Shown here one piece after another: positions 52,275-61,690 of a DNA stretch of 64,000 nucleotides. Numbering within the stretch: position 1 is the first letter of the stretch; every line of letters begins with the position of its first letter. The notes beneath the pieces are model-generated. The model was not told the DNA's origin, made no database searches, and saw only the letters and a list, made by a program, of their open reading frames with translations. Source of the stretch: Oceanobacillus sojae (lineage in GTDB: Bacteria; Bacillota; Bacilli; Bacillales; Amphibacillaceae); NCBI RefSeq assembly GCF_007991515.1, contig NZ_BJYM01000001.1, positions 310,001 to 374,000 on the forward strand. The letters run 5' to 3'. The position numbers and the translations under genes are program-made.

Positions 52275-53828
52275 ATGTCAGAACTTTGGATTGTCATTAT
52301 TGTAGCAGCAGCGCTTCTGTTAGCTTTACTTGGACTATTTGTAACAAAGTATCGTACAGCAGGACCTGATGAAGCGCTCATTGTTACAGGAAGTTATCTT
52401 GGAGGAAAGAATGTTCACGTTGATGAAGCCGGAAATAAAATTAAAATTATTCGCGGTGGCGGAACATTTGTCGTTCCTGTTTTTCAACAGGCCGAACCTC
52501 TAAGTCTATTATCCAGTAAATTAGAGGTAACTACTCCAGAAGTTTACACAGAGCAAGGTGTTCCTGTTTTAGCAGATGGTACAGCAATTATAAAAATAGG
52601 TGGATCTATCAGTGAAATTGCTACAGCAGCAGAACAATTCCTTGGAAAATCCAAGCAAGACCGGGAAATGGAAGCGAAAGAAGTGTTGGAAGGACATCTT
52701 CGTTCTATCCTCGGCTCCATGACTGTTGAGGAAATTTATAAAAACCGCGATAAGTTCTCTCAGGAAGTACAGCGTGTTGCCTCTCACGACCTGGCAAAAA
52801 TGGGATTAGTTATTGTATCTTTCACCATTAAAGATGTAAGAGATACAAATGGATACTTAGAATCTCTTGGTAAGCCTCGTATTGCGCAAGTAAAGCGTGA
52901 TGCAGATATTGCGACAGCTGAAGCAGAAAAAGAAACACGTATTAAACGTGCGGAAGCTGCAAAAGATGCTAAACGTGCAGAATTACAGCGAGCAACTGAA
53001 ATTGCCGAGTCAGAAAAAGAAAATCAATTAAAAACTTCCGAATACCGCCGTGAGCAGGATACTGCAAAAGCACGTGCTGACCAAGCTTATGATTTTGAAA
53101 CAGCCCGTTCTAAACAGGAAGTTACAGAACAGGAAATGCAAATCAAAATTATCGAGCGTCAAAAGCAAATTGAATTGGAAGAAAAAGAAATTCTGCGTCG
53201 TGAAAAACAATATGACTCAGAGGTTAAGAAAAAAGCAGATGCAGACAGATATGCAGTTGAGCAATCAGCCATTGCAGAAAAAGCCAGAGAAATGGCTACT
53301 GCAGATGCAAACCAATACCGTATTGAAACAGCTGCCCGGGCGGAAGCTGAGAAAATCCGTGTGGATGGTCTTGCAAAAGCCGATGCAGAACGTGCACAAG
53401 GGGAATCTGAAGCAGAAGTTATCCGCTTGAAAGGTCTGGCGGAGGCTGAAGCAAAAGAAAAAGTTGCGCAAGCCTTTGAAAAATACGGTGAAGCAGCAAT
53501 CCTTGATATGGTTATCAAAATGCTTCCTGATTATGCTAAACAAGTTGCCAGCCCTCTATCTAATATTGATAAGATTACTGTTGTCGATACTGGAAGTAAC
53601 GGTCCAAATGGCGGAGCAAACAAAGTCTCCAGCTATGCAACCAATCTAATTAGTACATTGCAGGAAAACCTGAAGGAAACTTCCGGAATTGATATTAAAG
53701 AGTTACTGGCAGGTGCATCAAAAGGAAGAAGCAATCCTGAAACCCATCAAACACCTGTTGCAACAGCAACTTCTGAAGCAGCTGCAGCGAAAACAGATAA
53801 AGAAAATACAGATGATATATCCAAATAG
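52275..53828 (+). CDS. floT: Flotillin FloT
   Basis: A 517-residue membrane scaffold of lipid-ordered domains. An N-terminal membrane hairpin (about 3-24) is followed by the SPFH domain (about 30-200) and a long Ala/Glu/Lys-rich coiled coil (about 205-400, with repeated AEAEK/ARAEAEK patterns). The C-terminus is low in complexity. It acts in signalling and sporulation through kinase clustering. Its length is near the 509 of the Bacillus subtilis protein. Shares the sigma-W-like promoter of yuaF; the 144-base gap holds a small AGCTAATATATATTAGCT palindrome. Confidence 0.95.
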   Translation: MSELWIVIIVAAALLLALLGLFVTKYRTAGPDEALIVTGSYLGGKNVHVDEAGNKIKIIRGGGTFVVPVFQQAEPLSLLSSKLEVTTPEVYTEQGVPVLADGTAIIKIGGSISEIATAAEQFLGKSKQDREMEAKEVLEGHLRSILGSMTVEEIYKNRDKFSQEVQRVASHDLAKMGLVIVSFTIKDVRDTNGYLESLGKPRIAQVKRDADIATAEAEKETRIKRAEAAKDAKRAELQRATEIAESEKENQLKTSEYRREQDTAKARADQAYDFETARSKQEVTEQEMQIKIIERQKQIELEEKEILRREKQYDSEVKKKADADRYAVEQSAIAEKAREMATADANQYRIETAARAEAEKIRVDGLAKADAERAQGESEAEVIRLKGLAEAEAKEKVAQAFEKYGEAAILDMVIKMLPDYAKQVASPLSNIDKITVVDTGSNGPNGGANKVSSYATNLISTLQENLKETSGIDIKELLAGASKGRSNPETHQTPVATATSEAAAAKTDKENTDDISK

Positions 53829-53859
53829 AAACTATTTCTAAAAAATCTATTCTGTAAAG

Positions 53860-53919
53860 CTATAAAACAAAAAATGACTTCCTCTTAAACATAGGAGAAA
53901 GTCATTTTTTGTTTTATAG
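53860..53919. terminator. Bidirectional terminator between floT and HIT gene
   Basis: Perfect 21-base arms (CTATAAAACAAAAAATGACT...) with an 18-base loop between convergent genes. Confidence 0.9.
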
Positions 53920-53923
53920 TTGA

Positions 53924-54337
53924 TTAATCGTTTCCAGCACGGCTGTTTGATTCATGTTTAAATAAATACCTTATCCCCTTCCCTTTCATTTGTTCGTCTT
54001 CATACCGCGGCAATATATGTAAATGTGCATGCATAATATGCTGTCCGGCTGTTGCACCACTATTCCAGCCAATGTTATAACCAGAAGGTGTATGTTTTTC
54101 ATCAATTAAACATTTAGCCCTCTGTAAAAGGTCTTTTACTGCCAGCCATTCTTCATCTGTTAAGTCAAATGGATAAACCCGATGTGCCCTAGTTACAATC
54201 ACACCCGCTCCTTCAAGTGCAGTACCTGGCTGCCTTGCTTCGTCCAACTGTAAAAACATTGCTTGTTTATTTTCCAATATAATCTGCTGATTCTTCTCTA
54301 GATGCGGATAACAAAAAGGACATTCAGATGGATTCAT
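53924..54337 (-). CDS. HIT-family nucleotide hydrolase
   Basis: A 137-residue histidine-triad protein that hydrolyses nucleotide phosphoramidates or related compounds. The catalytic triad is HAHLHILPRY near residues 98-107, and a zinc-type CPFC is at the N-terminus (6-9). It lies 57 bases after the XRE-cupin regulator gene and is probably co-transcribed. The substrate is not known; it is distinct from the conserved Hit protein by its N-terminal CxxC. Confidence 0.9.
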   Translation of the reverse strand: MNPSECPFCYPHLEKNQQIILENKQAMFLQLDEARQPGTALEGAGVIVTRAHRVYPFDLTDEEWLAVKDLLQRAKCLIDEKHTPSGYNIGWNSGATAGQHIMHAHLHILPRYEDEQMKGKGIRYLFKHESNSRAGND

Positions 54338-54394
54338 TTTTTAGCCCCCCACATCAAATGTCTATGTGAAATAAATTTATTTCATTATTCCCCC

Positions 54395-54964
54395 TCAAAC
54401 CCGGTCAATAAAACATGTCAGCACCTTTGCTTCCTGGTCATCCACAGGGAGAAATAAATGCGGCTTAGATCCTGCAAAATAAGCACTGTCCCCTGTTTGA
54501 AGCAGCTGTTTTTTTCCATCGTATAATAATTCAATTTCCCCTTCTAATATATAAATAAATTCATCCTGTGAATGTGTATACGTTTTTTCATCACGCAGAT
54601 TCTGAGATTTAGGTGTAACATGTACAATAGTCGGTTCAATCCCGCTATATTGCGAGCGATTGGCCAGTATTTCATAAGAATAACCCATGCTTTCGTCCCC
54701 TACTTTTTGTGGCCGGTTCCTTTTCTTCTGAATAACAATATCCTGTTCCTCTTTATCATCCAATACCCATGACAGCTGTATATGTAGACTATCACAAATC
54801 CGTGATAAGGTAGCTATTGCTGAAGCTGTCTGGCCATTCTCTATTTTCGAGAGGAGGCTCTTAGAAATTTTGGAAGCATCTGCAATTTCCTGTTGTGTTT
54901 TATTCTCCCGACGTCTTGCATACTTAATTTTTTCGCCGATTTTATGTAATTCGATACTGCTCAT
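54395..54964 (-). CDS. XRE-cupin transcriptional regulator
   Basis: A 189-residue regulator with an N-terminal XRE helix-turn-helix (about 8-62, KTQQEIADASKISKSLLSKIENGQ) and a C-terminal cupin (about 115-180, HSQDEFIYILEGEIELLYDG). Proteins of this class often sense small amines or sugars and repress nearby genes. The HIT gene follows on the same strand. The ligand is unknown. Confidence 0.9.
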   Translation of the reverse strand: MSSIELHKIGEKIKYARRRENKTQQEIADASKISKSLLSKIENGQTASAIATLSRICDSLHIQLSWVLDDKEEQDIVIQKKRNRPQKVGDESMGYSYEILANRSQYSGIEPTIVHVTPKSQNLRDEKTYTHSQDEFIYILEGEIELLYDGKKQLLQTGDSAYFAGSKPHLFLPVDDQEAKVLTCFIDRV

Positions 54965-55213
54965 TCCTTCCTGCTAAACTGAATTCATATTCTCTATAGT
55001 ATATTTAATCATAAGCCAGACAAACCAATGTAGTCAATCTACACTCTGGCGCTATTTTAAAATAATAGTCTTTGAGAAAATTATTTTAGTTTTTCTTTTT
55101 TATAGTATAATTACTCAGCGTCATGTATATAGAAAAGAAATTTAAAAATTTTCGGTTTTATGCAACCTGTTCATAGAAAAACGCATCTATATAGTGAAAG
55201 GAGTGATAATTTA

Positions 55214-55765
55214 TTGGAACTCGCAGAACGTATCAGGCAACAGAATGAAGAAGCTTACATAGAAACCATGCAGCTGTATGGCGAGTATTTAACCCGCACC
55301 GCTTTTCTTCTTTTAAAGGATTATCAGCTCTCTCAAGAGATTGTCCAGGATACTTTTCTAAATGCTTTTCAAAAAATACATCAGCTGGAAAATCCGGATC
55401 GGCTAAAAGCCTGGTTAACAACCATTTTATTAAATCATTGCCGCAGCATCATGCGTAAAGCAGCATTAAAAAATGTATTTCCTTCAAGTAATGATAAACT
55501 TGAGAACTCTATTGATAGCAATCCTACACCAGAGGACAATATTTTAGGTACAGAAAGAAATTTAGTGCTGGCTCATGCGATTCAACAACTTCCTTATAAA
55601 TACCGTGAAGTCATTATTCTATATTATTATAACGACTTAGCAATTGCAGAAATCTCTCATCTTACCAAAATAAAGGAGAGCACGATTAAATCCAGACTGA
55701 AGCGGGGGCGCAATTCTTTAAAAGGTGTATTAACATCAACCGGAAATGGAGGTGGAATTGGATGA
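55214..55765 (+). CDS. ECF-type RNA polymerase sigma factor
   Basis: A 183-residue extracytoplasmic-function sigma factor. Region 2 (about 8-75) includes QEIVQDTFLNAFQKIHQLENPDRLKAWLTTI, and region 4 (about 115-170) includes YREVIILYYYNDLAIAEISHLTKIKESTIKSRLKRG. I chose TTG 55214 because AAAGGAG stands ten bases before it; the in-frame ATG 55160 has no ribosome site. It overlaps its presumed anti-sigma gene by ATGA. It controls an unknown regulon, probably including its own operon. Confidence 0.92.
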   Translation: MELAERIRQQNEEAYIETMQLYGEYLTRTAFLLLKDYQLSQEIVQDTFLNAFQKIHQLENPDRLKAWLTTILLNHCRSIMRKAALKNVFPSSNDKLENSIDSNPTPEDNILGTERNLVLAHAIQQLPYKYREVIILYYYNDLAIAEISHLTKIKESTIKSRLKRGRNSLKGVLTSTGNGGGIG

Positions 55766-56073
55766 CTGAGAAAAAACAAATAAAGAAAAAACTGGAATCA
55801 GAGCTGCATTCCATACATTTTACAAAGCAGGAGAATGTTTTACAGAAGTTGAAAGAACAAGAACAAAGGTCAAAATGGCACCGCTTTTGGAATAAGGAAA
55901 TTTCAATTCCTGTTATACCTGTCAGCACTATATTTATTACGGGGGTAGCTGTTTTCACCTTCATTGGATTGAACGGAAAAGCCCCGGTGGATGATGAGCT
56001 TTTATTCATTGAGTTTGGTGGAAGTACTTATTTACAGCAGCAATTTGAGAGGGAGATTGAAAATGAGAATTAA
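55762..56073 (+). CDS. Likely membrane anti-sigma factor
   Basis: A 103-residue protein with a charged cytoplasmic N-terminal half (about 1-48, helical, Lys/Glu-rich), one membrane helix (about 50-70) and a short outer tail of about 30 residues. This fits a single-pass anti-sigma, although there is no HxxxCxxC zinc motif. It is coupled by ATGA to the ECF sigma gene before it and overlaps the next gene by 11 bases. The assignment rests on topology and position. Confidence 0.75.
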   Translation: MTEKKQIKKKLESELHSIHFTKQENVLQKLKEQEQRSKWHRFWNKEISIPVIPVSTIFITGVAVFTFIGLNGKAPVDDELLFIEFGGSTYLQQQFEREIENEN

Positions 56074-58297
56074 ATTAAAAATAAAGCATCTCACCTGGAT
56101 GCTCGCTGTTTTCCTTATTATTTTGCCGGCATGTATGATTTTTCTTCTTCCACAGGCAGAGTTATGGATAGCAAAGCAAAAAATCGAAAATGGTGAACCT
56201 GACGCCAATGTAAAATTACTCGAGGTGTTAGATAAAAAAATAACAAAACAACAAAGATATGATGCTGTTCAAACATATATGGTTGATCCTGCGGATAGCA
56301 GTTTATACGATATAAACATTTCTCCCTCAGGATCCGGATATACCTCAACGGACGGAATGTATTCGAAATTTTCATGGGATGAAAAACTTCCCTATCTGCA
56401 GGACTATATAGAGAACGGACCTTTACATTCAGAATATCCTTATGCTGTAAAAAATCTTGCTTTTTATTATCAACAACATGGCGAGCCTGGAATATCTGAA
56501 GAAATCTATGCACAAGGGTTAAAACGATTAGAGCAAAACGGCGATCCTTTTTTATTACAGGAGCTTCAGCTTTTTTCATTAGAAGCAAGTGTACAGCTTC
56601 ATGATTCTCTAGGAGCTGAAAACCTGCTGAAGGAATTAAAGGAATATGCAGACCCTTCGAATATGGACTTACAAATACAAATAGCAAAAGCAGAAGTGGA
56701 AATGCAAATTCAACAGGGTCAAATAGAGCTGGCAGCAAGTGTGGTCGGACAAATATTAACGGACATTGAAAAAAGCGACGGAGATATTACGCTTACAGAT
56801 TCTGTTTTATACGAGAAACTGCAGGCACTGAATAATCGTCTCGAATACGCTTTATTAACAGATGAACCTTTAAAAAAAGTAACGGGCAGAGTCTCCTATG
56901 TAGATGGAACACCGATACCCGGTGCAGGTGTATTTTTACGTGATACAGCATTTGCTAATTACTCCATCTTTTCGAACGAAGAAAATCATACAGAGACAAA
57001 TGAAAATGGTGAATTCACATTTGACCAAGTCTTACCTGGAAACTATGAAGTTACTGCCGGCCTCAGTATGGAAATGGTAGATGGTTATATGATTCCATTC
57101 GAAGCTGGTGAGATCCTTTCCATAGATGGAAGCAAAGATGAGGTATATGATATCACCTTAGAACCAGTTATTAATCTGGTCCAGCCGGTAAACGAAACAG
57201 TGATTCAAGAAGACCATTTCGATTTGGAATGGGAGCCCGTGAAAGATGCAAGTTATTATTTGCTGGAATTTACTATAGAAAAAGAGGGAGCCAGCTATAG
57301 CGTAAAACTAGATAATAGAATAACAAGTCATAAAACCACCATTGAACTGGAGGATTTATACGCTCTTTCAACTAATTTTATTTTAAATGAACAGGATACC
57401 AAGGAAAACTTTTTTGAGCCTGCTTCCCTGCTCGGTTTTTCTAACCCGGAAGGAACCTATTCTTGGGGAGTTTCTGCTTACGACAGCCAAGGCCAGCTGA
57501 TTAGCTCCAGTGGGGGTTATCGGTTAAGTGAGGAAAATATAAATAACATTCCAATGATTCGTTTGCAGAACAGAAAACTGACAAATGCAGATGAACTGCT
57601 TCTTGATGGAAAGCTGAAGGAAGCTTTACAGGAATATAAAGCAAATGTGAAAAAAGATGATTCCGATTTGCACAGCTTACACATGATTACAGCAATGATT
57701 GGGCTGGAAAGTGATGGAACCTGGGAAAACCGTACAGAACTTGCTCTTCCTTACTATATTATGCTTGCTGAGCAGACTGAAAATGCAGCATATGTCTGGG
57801 AGATTCTAGATTATTATCTGTACCAGCGCGATTGGGATAATTATAATCACTGGTTCCAGCAGTACACCAATTGGACTAATAATGGATTGGATGGCTATGC
57901 AGCGTCCTCCCATGCATCAGCGCTCTTATTTCAAGGGAAAATAGAACAGGCACGTACCTTCTTTCAAAATGCTGCTGCGGACAGTGACTGGAATGATGCG
58001 AATCTGGAAAATTGGTTTGTGCTGGAACTGCTCGACAGGAAAAGTATGGAAGAAGTAGCTGACTTGGCTATGCAATACCCCAGTCAATATGCAGCATCCT
58101 TTTATACAGATTGGAGCATTATTTTGCATAATATGAACGAGGAATCAAAGAATGTGGATAACTATCAAGAAGAATTGCAGCATGTTTTATCATTATATAT
58201 TGCGGGGGATGTCCCTGCATTAAACACATGGATAGAATCAACTGATTTGGAAGCATTAAAGGTGTTTATACAGCAATTAAAAGAAATGAATTTCTAA
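56063..58297 (+). CDS. Large exported TPR/carboxypeptidase-regulatory-like protein
   Basis: A 744-residue protein. A membrane anchor or signal lies at about 10-28. An extracytoplasmic helical-repeat (TPR-like) region runs from about 105 to 265, and a carboxypeptidase-regulatory-like (CnaB-type) beta domain from 272 to 375 (VTGRVSYVDGTPIPGAGVFL, GEFTFDQVLPGNYEVTAG). A fibronectin-III-like segment (about 378-505) and a second TPR region (about 530-740) follow. LPAC at 21-24 resembles a lipobox, but Pro at -2 and the hydrophobic run after Cys make an uncleaved anchor more likely. I chose ATG 56063 behind AGAGGGAG. It is third in the ECF operon, so it is a likely sensor or effector of that system. 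Confidence 0.85.
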   Translation: MRIKLKIKHLTWMLAVFLIILPACMIFLLPQAELWIAKQKIENGEPDANVKLLEVLDKKITKQQRYDAVQTYMVDPADSSLYDINISPSGSGYTSTDGMYSKFSWDEKLPYLQDYIENGPLHSEYPYAVKNLAFYYQQHGEPGISEEIYAQGLKRLEQNGDPFLLQELQLFSLEASVQLHDSLGAENLLKELKEYADPSNMDLQIQIAKAEVEMQIQQGQIELAASVVGQILTDIEKSDGDITLTDSVLYEKLQALNNRLEYALLTDEPLKKVTGRVSYVDGTPIPGAGVFLRDTAFANYSIFSNEENHTETNENGEFTFDQVLPGNYEVTAGLSMEMVDGYMIPFEAGEILSIDGSKDEVYDITLEPVINLVQPVNETVIQEDHFDLEWEPVKDASYYLLEFTIEKEGASYSVKLDNRITSHKTTIELEDLYALSTNFILNEQDTKENFFEPASLLGFSNPEGTYSWGVSAYDSQGQLISSSGGYRLSEENINNIPMIRLQNRKLTNADELLLDGKLKEALQEYKANVKKDDSDLHSLHMITAMIGLESDGTWENRTELALPYYIMLAEQTENAAYVWEILDYYLYQRDWDNYNHWFQQYTNWTNNGLDGYAASSHASALLFQGKIEQARTFFQNAAADSDWNDANLENWFVLELLDRKSMEEVADLAMQYPSQYAASFYTDWSIILHNMNEESKNVDNYQEELQHVLSLYIAGDVPALNTWIESTDLEALKVFIQQLKEMNF

Positions 58298-58304
58298 AAT
58301 ATAA

Positions 58305-58341
58305 TAAAAGTCTTGTCAATACTTACTTGACAAGACTTTTA
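58305..58341. terminator. Terminator of the ECF-sigma operon
   Basis: Stem AAAAGTCTTGTCAA / TTGACAAGACTTTT with a 7-base loop; works on both strands. Confidence 0.92.
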
Positions 58342-58358
58342 TAGTGTCTTTCGCTATG

Positions 58359-59261
58359 TTAAGCATTTTTTAAATAAGCTACAGATCTGCTTGGTAACGT
58401 TTTTCCCAGCTTATTTTGAATATAAATACTTGCTTCCTGAATGCGTTTCTCATTAATCCCCGTTTCAACTCCAAGGCCATTCAATAAATATAAAACATCA
58501 TTTGTGGCAACATTACCCGCAGCTCCCGGCGCATAAGGACAGCCCCCTAAACCTCCGACAGTACTGTCAAACCGGGTAATTCCCATATGAAGCGCAGTCA
58601 TAATATTGGCTATTGCCATCCCTCTTGTATCATGGAAATGCAAAATCAGCTTATCCTTTGGAAAATAAGGAAAAAGTCCTTCAAGCAGATTCTCCACCTG
58701 TGTCGGTACAGCAGTTCCAATTGTATCTCCAAGTGAAAGATAATCTACCCCGCTATCAATCAATTGACTGCATACTCTTAGTACATCATCTACGGCAATT
58801 CTCCCTTCGTATGGACAATCAAAGACCGTAGAAACATAGCCTGTTACAATTTTGCCTGCATTTTTAGCTTCTTTAATGACCTCTGTCAGTACCGGGTATG
58901 TCTCAGAAATACTTTTATTAATATTTTTCCTGTTATGCGTCTCGCTTGCCGACATAAATACGGATGCTCCATCGATACCTGCCTCTAAAGCGTACTCTAA
59001 CCCTTTCATATTTGGTACTAAAGCAGAGTATGTTACCCCACTTTTACGAATAATCCGCTTCCCTACATCCCTTGCATCCTTTAATGCGGGAATCATTTTG
59101 GGATGAACAAAGGAAGAATACTCAATTTCCGAAACACCTGTTTTTGAAAGCATATTAATCCAGGCAACCTTATCATCTGTAGAAATCCACTGCTTTTCAT
59201 TCTGCAGCCCGTCTCTTGGCCCTACTTCCTTCAAATAGACATTACTTGGTAAGCCGCGCAT
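58359..59261 (-). CDS. mvaB: Hydroxymethylglutaryl-CoA lyase
   Basis: A 300-residue TIM-barrel lyase that splits HMG-CoA into acetoacetate and acetyl-CoA, the end of leucine degradation. Typical motifs: KEVGPRDGLQNE (metal and substrate), SLGDTIG, HFHDTRGMA and GLGGCPYAPGAAGN carrying the catalytic Cys. I chose ATG 59261 after GGGAGGG; the frame runs on to 59291. The other leucine degradation genes are not adjacent. YngG of Bacillus subtilis is the counterpart. Confidence 0.95.
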   Translation of the reverse strand: MRGLPSNVYLKEVGPRDGLQNEKQWISTDDKVAWINMLSKTGVSEIEYSSFVHPKMIPALKDARDVGKRIIRKSGVTYSALVPNMKGLEYALEAGIDGASVFMSASETHNRKNINKSISETYPVLTEVIKEAKNAGKIVTGYVSTVFDCPYEGRIAVDDVLRVCSQLIDSGVDYLSLGDTIGTAVPTQVENLLEGLFPYFPKDKLILHFHDTRGMAIANIMTALHMGITRFDSTVGGLGGCPYAPGAAGNVATNDVLYLLNGLGVETGINEKRIQEASIYIQNKLGKTLPSRSVAYLKNA

Positions 59262-59715
59262 CAAAATCCCTCCCATTGTATCCGTTTTCATTTTAATTTA
59301 TGAAAATAGAAATCAAATGTTATTTGCACAAGTACAACTAAAACTGAGGAATGCCCTATTTTCTAATGAAACTAAGAAAGCATAGATGCTGCACAAATTA
59401 ACAAGAAAATAGTTAAATTAAAATTACAACAACTGCTCTTATTGAGTTTATTTACAATTCAATTTAGTTTCATTATATTCAACTTTGTTGAATACAGTAT
59501 ATAATAAAATTTCTGAAAGTGTCAATCTCCCTGCTGTCAAAATGAAACAATTTTGGTAAGATAAATAACAGTACAGTTTATCTTATTACTCTTTTGCAAA
59601 GGATTGGAAATAATCCTGTAAACTTGATTGATGGCTGCATTTCTATATGCTTTTTCATTTAGAAAAGGTGTTAAATAAAGATTACGATATGATAATTTAG
59701 ACAAGGAGAATCTCG
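59262..59715. other. Divergent promoter region mvaB / amidohydrolase
   Basis: A non-coding gap of 454 bases between divergent genes. It holds one clear palindrome (59477-59493) next to a TATAAT for the minus strand (59477-59472), and a ribosome site AAGGAG for the amidohydrolase. No other gene is seen. Confidence 0.6.
59477..59493 (-). promoter_or_regulatory. Palindromic operator candidate upstream of mvaB
   Basis: ATTCAACTTTGTTGAAT: 7-base arms around TTT, abutting TATAAT on the minus strand, so a bound protein would cover the promoter spacer. Confidence 0.45.
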
Positions 59716-61311
59716 ATGATAACGATATATATTAATGGTGTTATATATACATTTCAATCATCTCAGCCAATTGTTGAAGCTGTTGCTGTCAAAGATGGGC
59801 GCTTTATTGATATGGGGTCAAGTACTCAAATACTTGCTTTTTGGAGTACAAAAACCAATACAATTATTGATCTTGAGGGAAAAACAGTTACTCCGGGATT
59901 AACTGATACCCACCTCCACCTCTCTATGCAGGCAATGAAATTTATTGATTTAGATGTGACCGGGGTCACCCAGAAAAAAGAATTCTTAAATAAAATTAAA
60001 CAGCATGCTGGCACCCTGGAAAAAGGCGAGTGGCTGCTTGGTGCCGGCTGGGACGAAAATTTATTTACAGATGGCGGTCTGCCGACAAAACAGGAGCTTG
60101 ATGCTGTGGCCCCGCATCACCCGCTTTTTCTTACAAGAATATGTGAACATGCTGCAGTGGTTAATTCCAAAGCCCTTGAGCAGATTAATTATTCCAGCAA
60201 TCTCTCTGTCCCAGAGAGCGGTGAAATTGTGACGGATGCAGATGGGGAACCTAACGGATTAATTCTGGAATCGGCCGCCACATTATTTAAAGCAAAAATT
60301 CCTGATAAATCTTATGACACGTGGAAAAAAGCACTTCGAAAAACCATTTCGACTGTTATTCAATATGGTGTTACAAGTGTTCACTCCAATGATCCGGCTT
60401 ATTTAGGAGGTTTGCAGCAAACCTATCGCCTCTACCAGGAATTATTAAATCAGGAAGGTATGGGGCTGCGGACAAATCTTTTAATTGATTATGATTACCT
60501 GGAGGATCTTCATAAAGAAGGTATGTATGCCGGCTATGGGAATAATACACTGCAAATTGGGGCAATTAAAATATTTGCAGATGGTGCGTTTGGCAGAAGA
60601 ACTGCATTATTAAAAGAGGCTTATTCTGATCACCCTGGACAATTTGGTGAGGCCATGCTTTCCCAGGACACCCTTTATAATATTGTAAAACGTGCAAGAG
60701 AGCTAGCGATGCCTGTTGCCGTTCATACGATTGGTGATCAGGCATTAGAAAATGTGCTTGACATCCTGGATCAATTTCCAGCTGCTGCATATAGAGATCG
60801 GCTGATACATGCGCAGGTTATCAATCCTGATTTAGTAAAGCGTCTTGCCACTCCTGACCGTATCGTTGATATTCAGCCCCGCTTCCTTGCCAGTGATTAT
60901 CCTTGGGTAAGGGATCGCCTCGGGAAAGACCGAATGCCTTATGCCTATGCCTGGAAAACCTTGCTGGACAATGGTGTTATTTGCGGAGGTGGATCAGATG
61001 CACCTGTTGAACCAATTAATCCTTTACTTGGAATTCATGCCGCTATTACAAGAAAAGCTCCAGGGGAAGCTCATAACGGCTGGTATCCTGAGCAAAAGCT
61101 AAGTATGCAGGAGGCTTTTTATTTATTTACTAAATATGCAGCCTGCACAACCAATGAAGAAAAAATAAAGGGAACAATCTCCCGTGGCAAGCTTGCAGAT
61201 ATGACAGTCTATTCTGCCGACCCATTTCAATTAAAGGATGCTGATGAGTTACTAGATACCAATATTGAAATGACAATTATTAACGGGGATATGATGTATA
61301 GAAAAGAATAG
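59716..61311 (+). CDS. Amidohydrolase family 3 protein (YtcJ-like)
   Basis: A 531-residue metal-dependent amidohydrolase. The metal motif is TDTHLHLSMQ (near 64-73), His in AVHTIGDQA and HAQV, and Asp in GGGSDAPVEP. The length is that of YtcJ of Bacillus subtilis (about 529). No signal peptide, so it acts in the cytoplasm. The family cleaves N-formyl or other amide bonds; the substrate is unknown. A strong AAGGAG precedes ATG 59716. It is a single gene. Confidence 0.9.
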   Translation: MITIYINGVIYTFQSSQPIVEAVAVKDGRFIDMGSSTQILAFWSTKTNTIIDLEGKTVTPGLTDTHLHLSMQAMKFIDLDVTGVTQKKEFLNKIKQHAGTLEKGEWLLGAGWDENLFTDGGLPTKQELDAVAPHHPLFLTRICEHAAVVNSKALEQINYSSNLSVPESGEIVTDADGEPNGLILESAATLFKAKIPDKSYDTWKKALRKTISTVIQYGVTSVHSNDPAYLGGLQQTYRLYQELLNQEGMGLRTNLLIDYDYLEDLHKEGMYAGYGNNTLQIGAIKIFADGAFGRRTALLKEAYSDHPGQFGEAMLSQDTLYNIVKRARELAMPVAVHTIGDQALENVLDILDQFPAAAYRDRLIHAQVINPDLVKRLATPDRIVDIQPRFLASDYPWVRDRLGKDRMPYAYAWKTLLDNGVICGGGSDAPVEPINPLLGIHAAITRKAPGEAHNGWYPEQKLSMQEAFYLFTKYAACTTNEEKIKGTISRGKLADMTVYSADPFQLKDADELLDTNIEMTIINGDMMYRKE

Positions 61312-61690
61312 ACAGGGTAAAGTCAATTGGTTTTTAAAGGGATGACTCAGCTCCAATAAAATATTTCAAGCACTGCGGGAGGTTTCTGACCGATCTTCCC
61401 CTTTCGCAGCAGCTTATTTTTAATGCTCATCTATAAACGAAACTTTATTCAGCGCTTCTTTTCGATATAGAGCTCTTTCCGATTTTCTCATTGTAAAACT
61501 GGAATTTCTTCCTGGTGTATAAAGTCAGTTACTCCATTTTTTATGTCTCTCCTTCAAAATGCATCTTTTATTTCCAAATAATCGAATAAATATCGAATAA
61601 ATTAGGAAATTTTCTTCAAAAAAGAAAATTATTTATAAATTATTACTTTTTTCCATACCAAATTATGTTACTATTATACATATTACAAAA
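61312..61690. other. Gap between amidohydrolase and broken lipoprotein gene
   Basis: A non-coding stretch of 379 bases with no clear gene. It contains an imperfect hairpin (CTGCG...CGCAG near 61374-61410) and a direct pair of ATCGAATAAA (about 61579-61601). The lipoprotein gene promoter should be near its right end. Confidence 0.5.
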
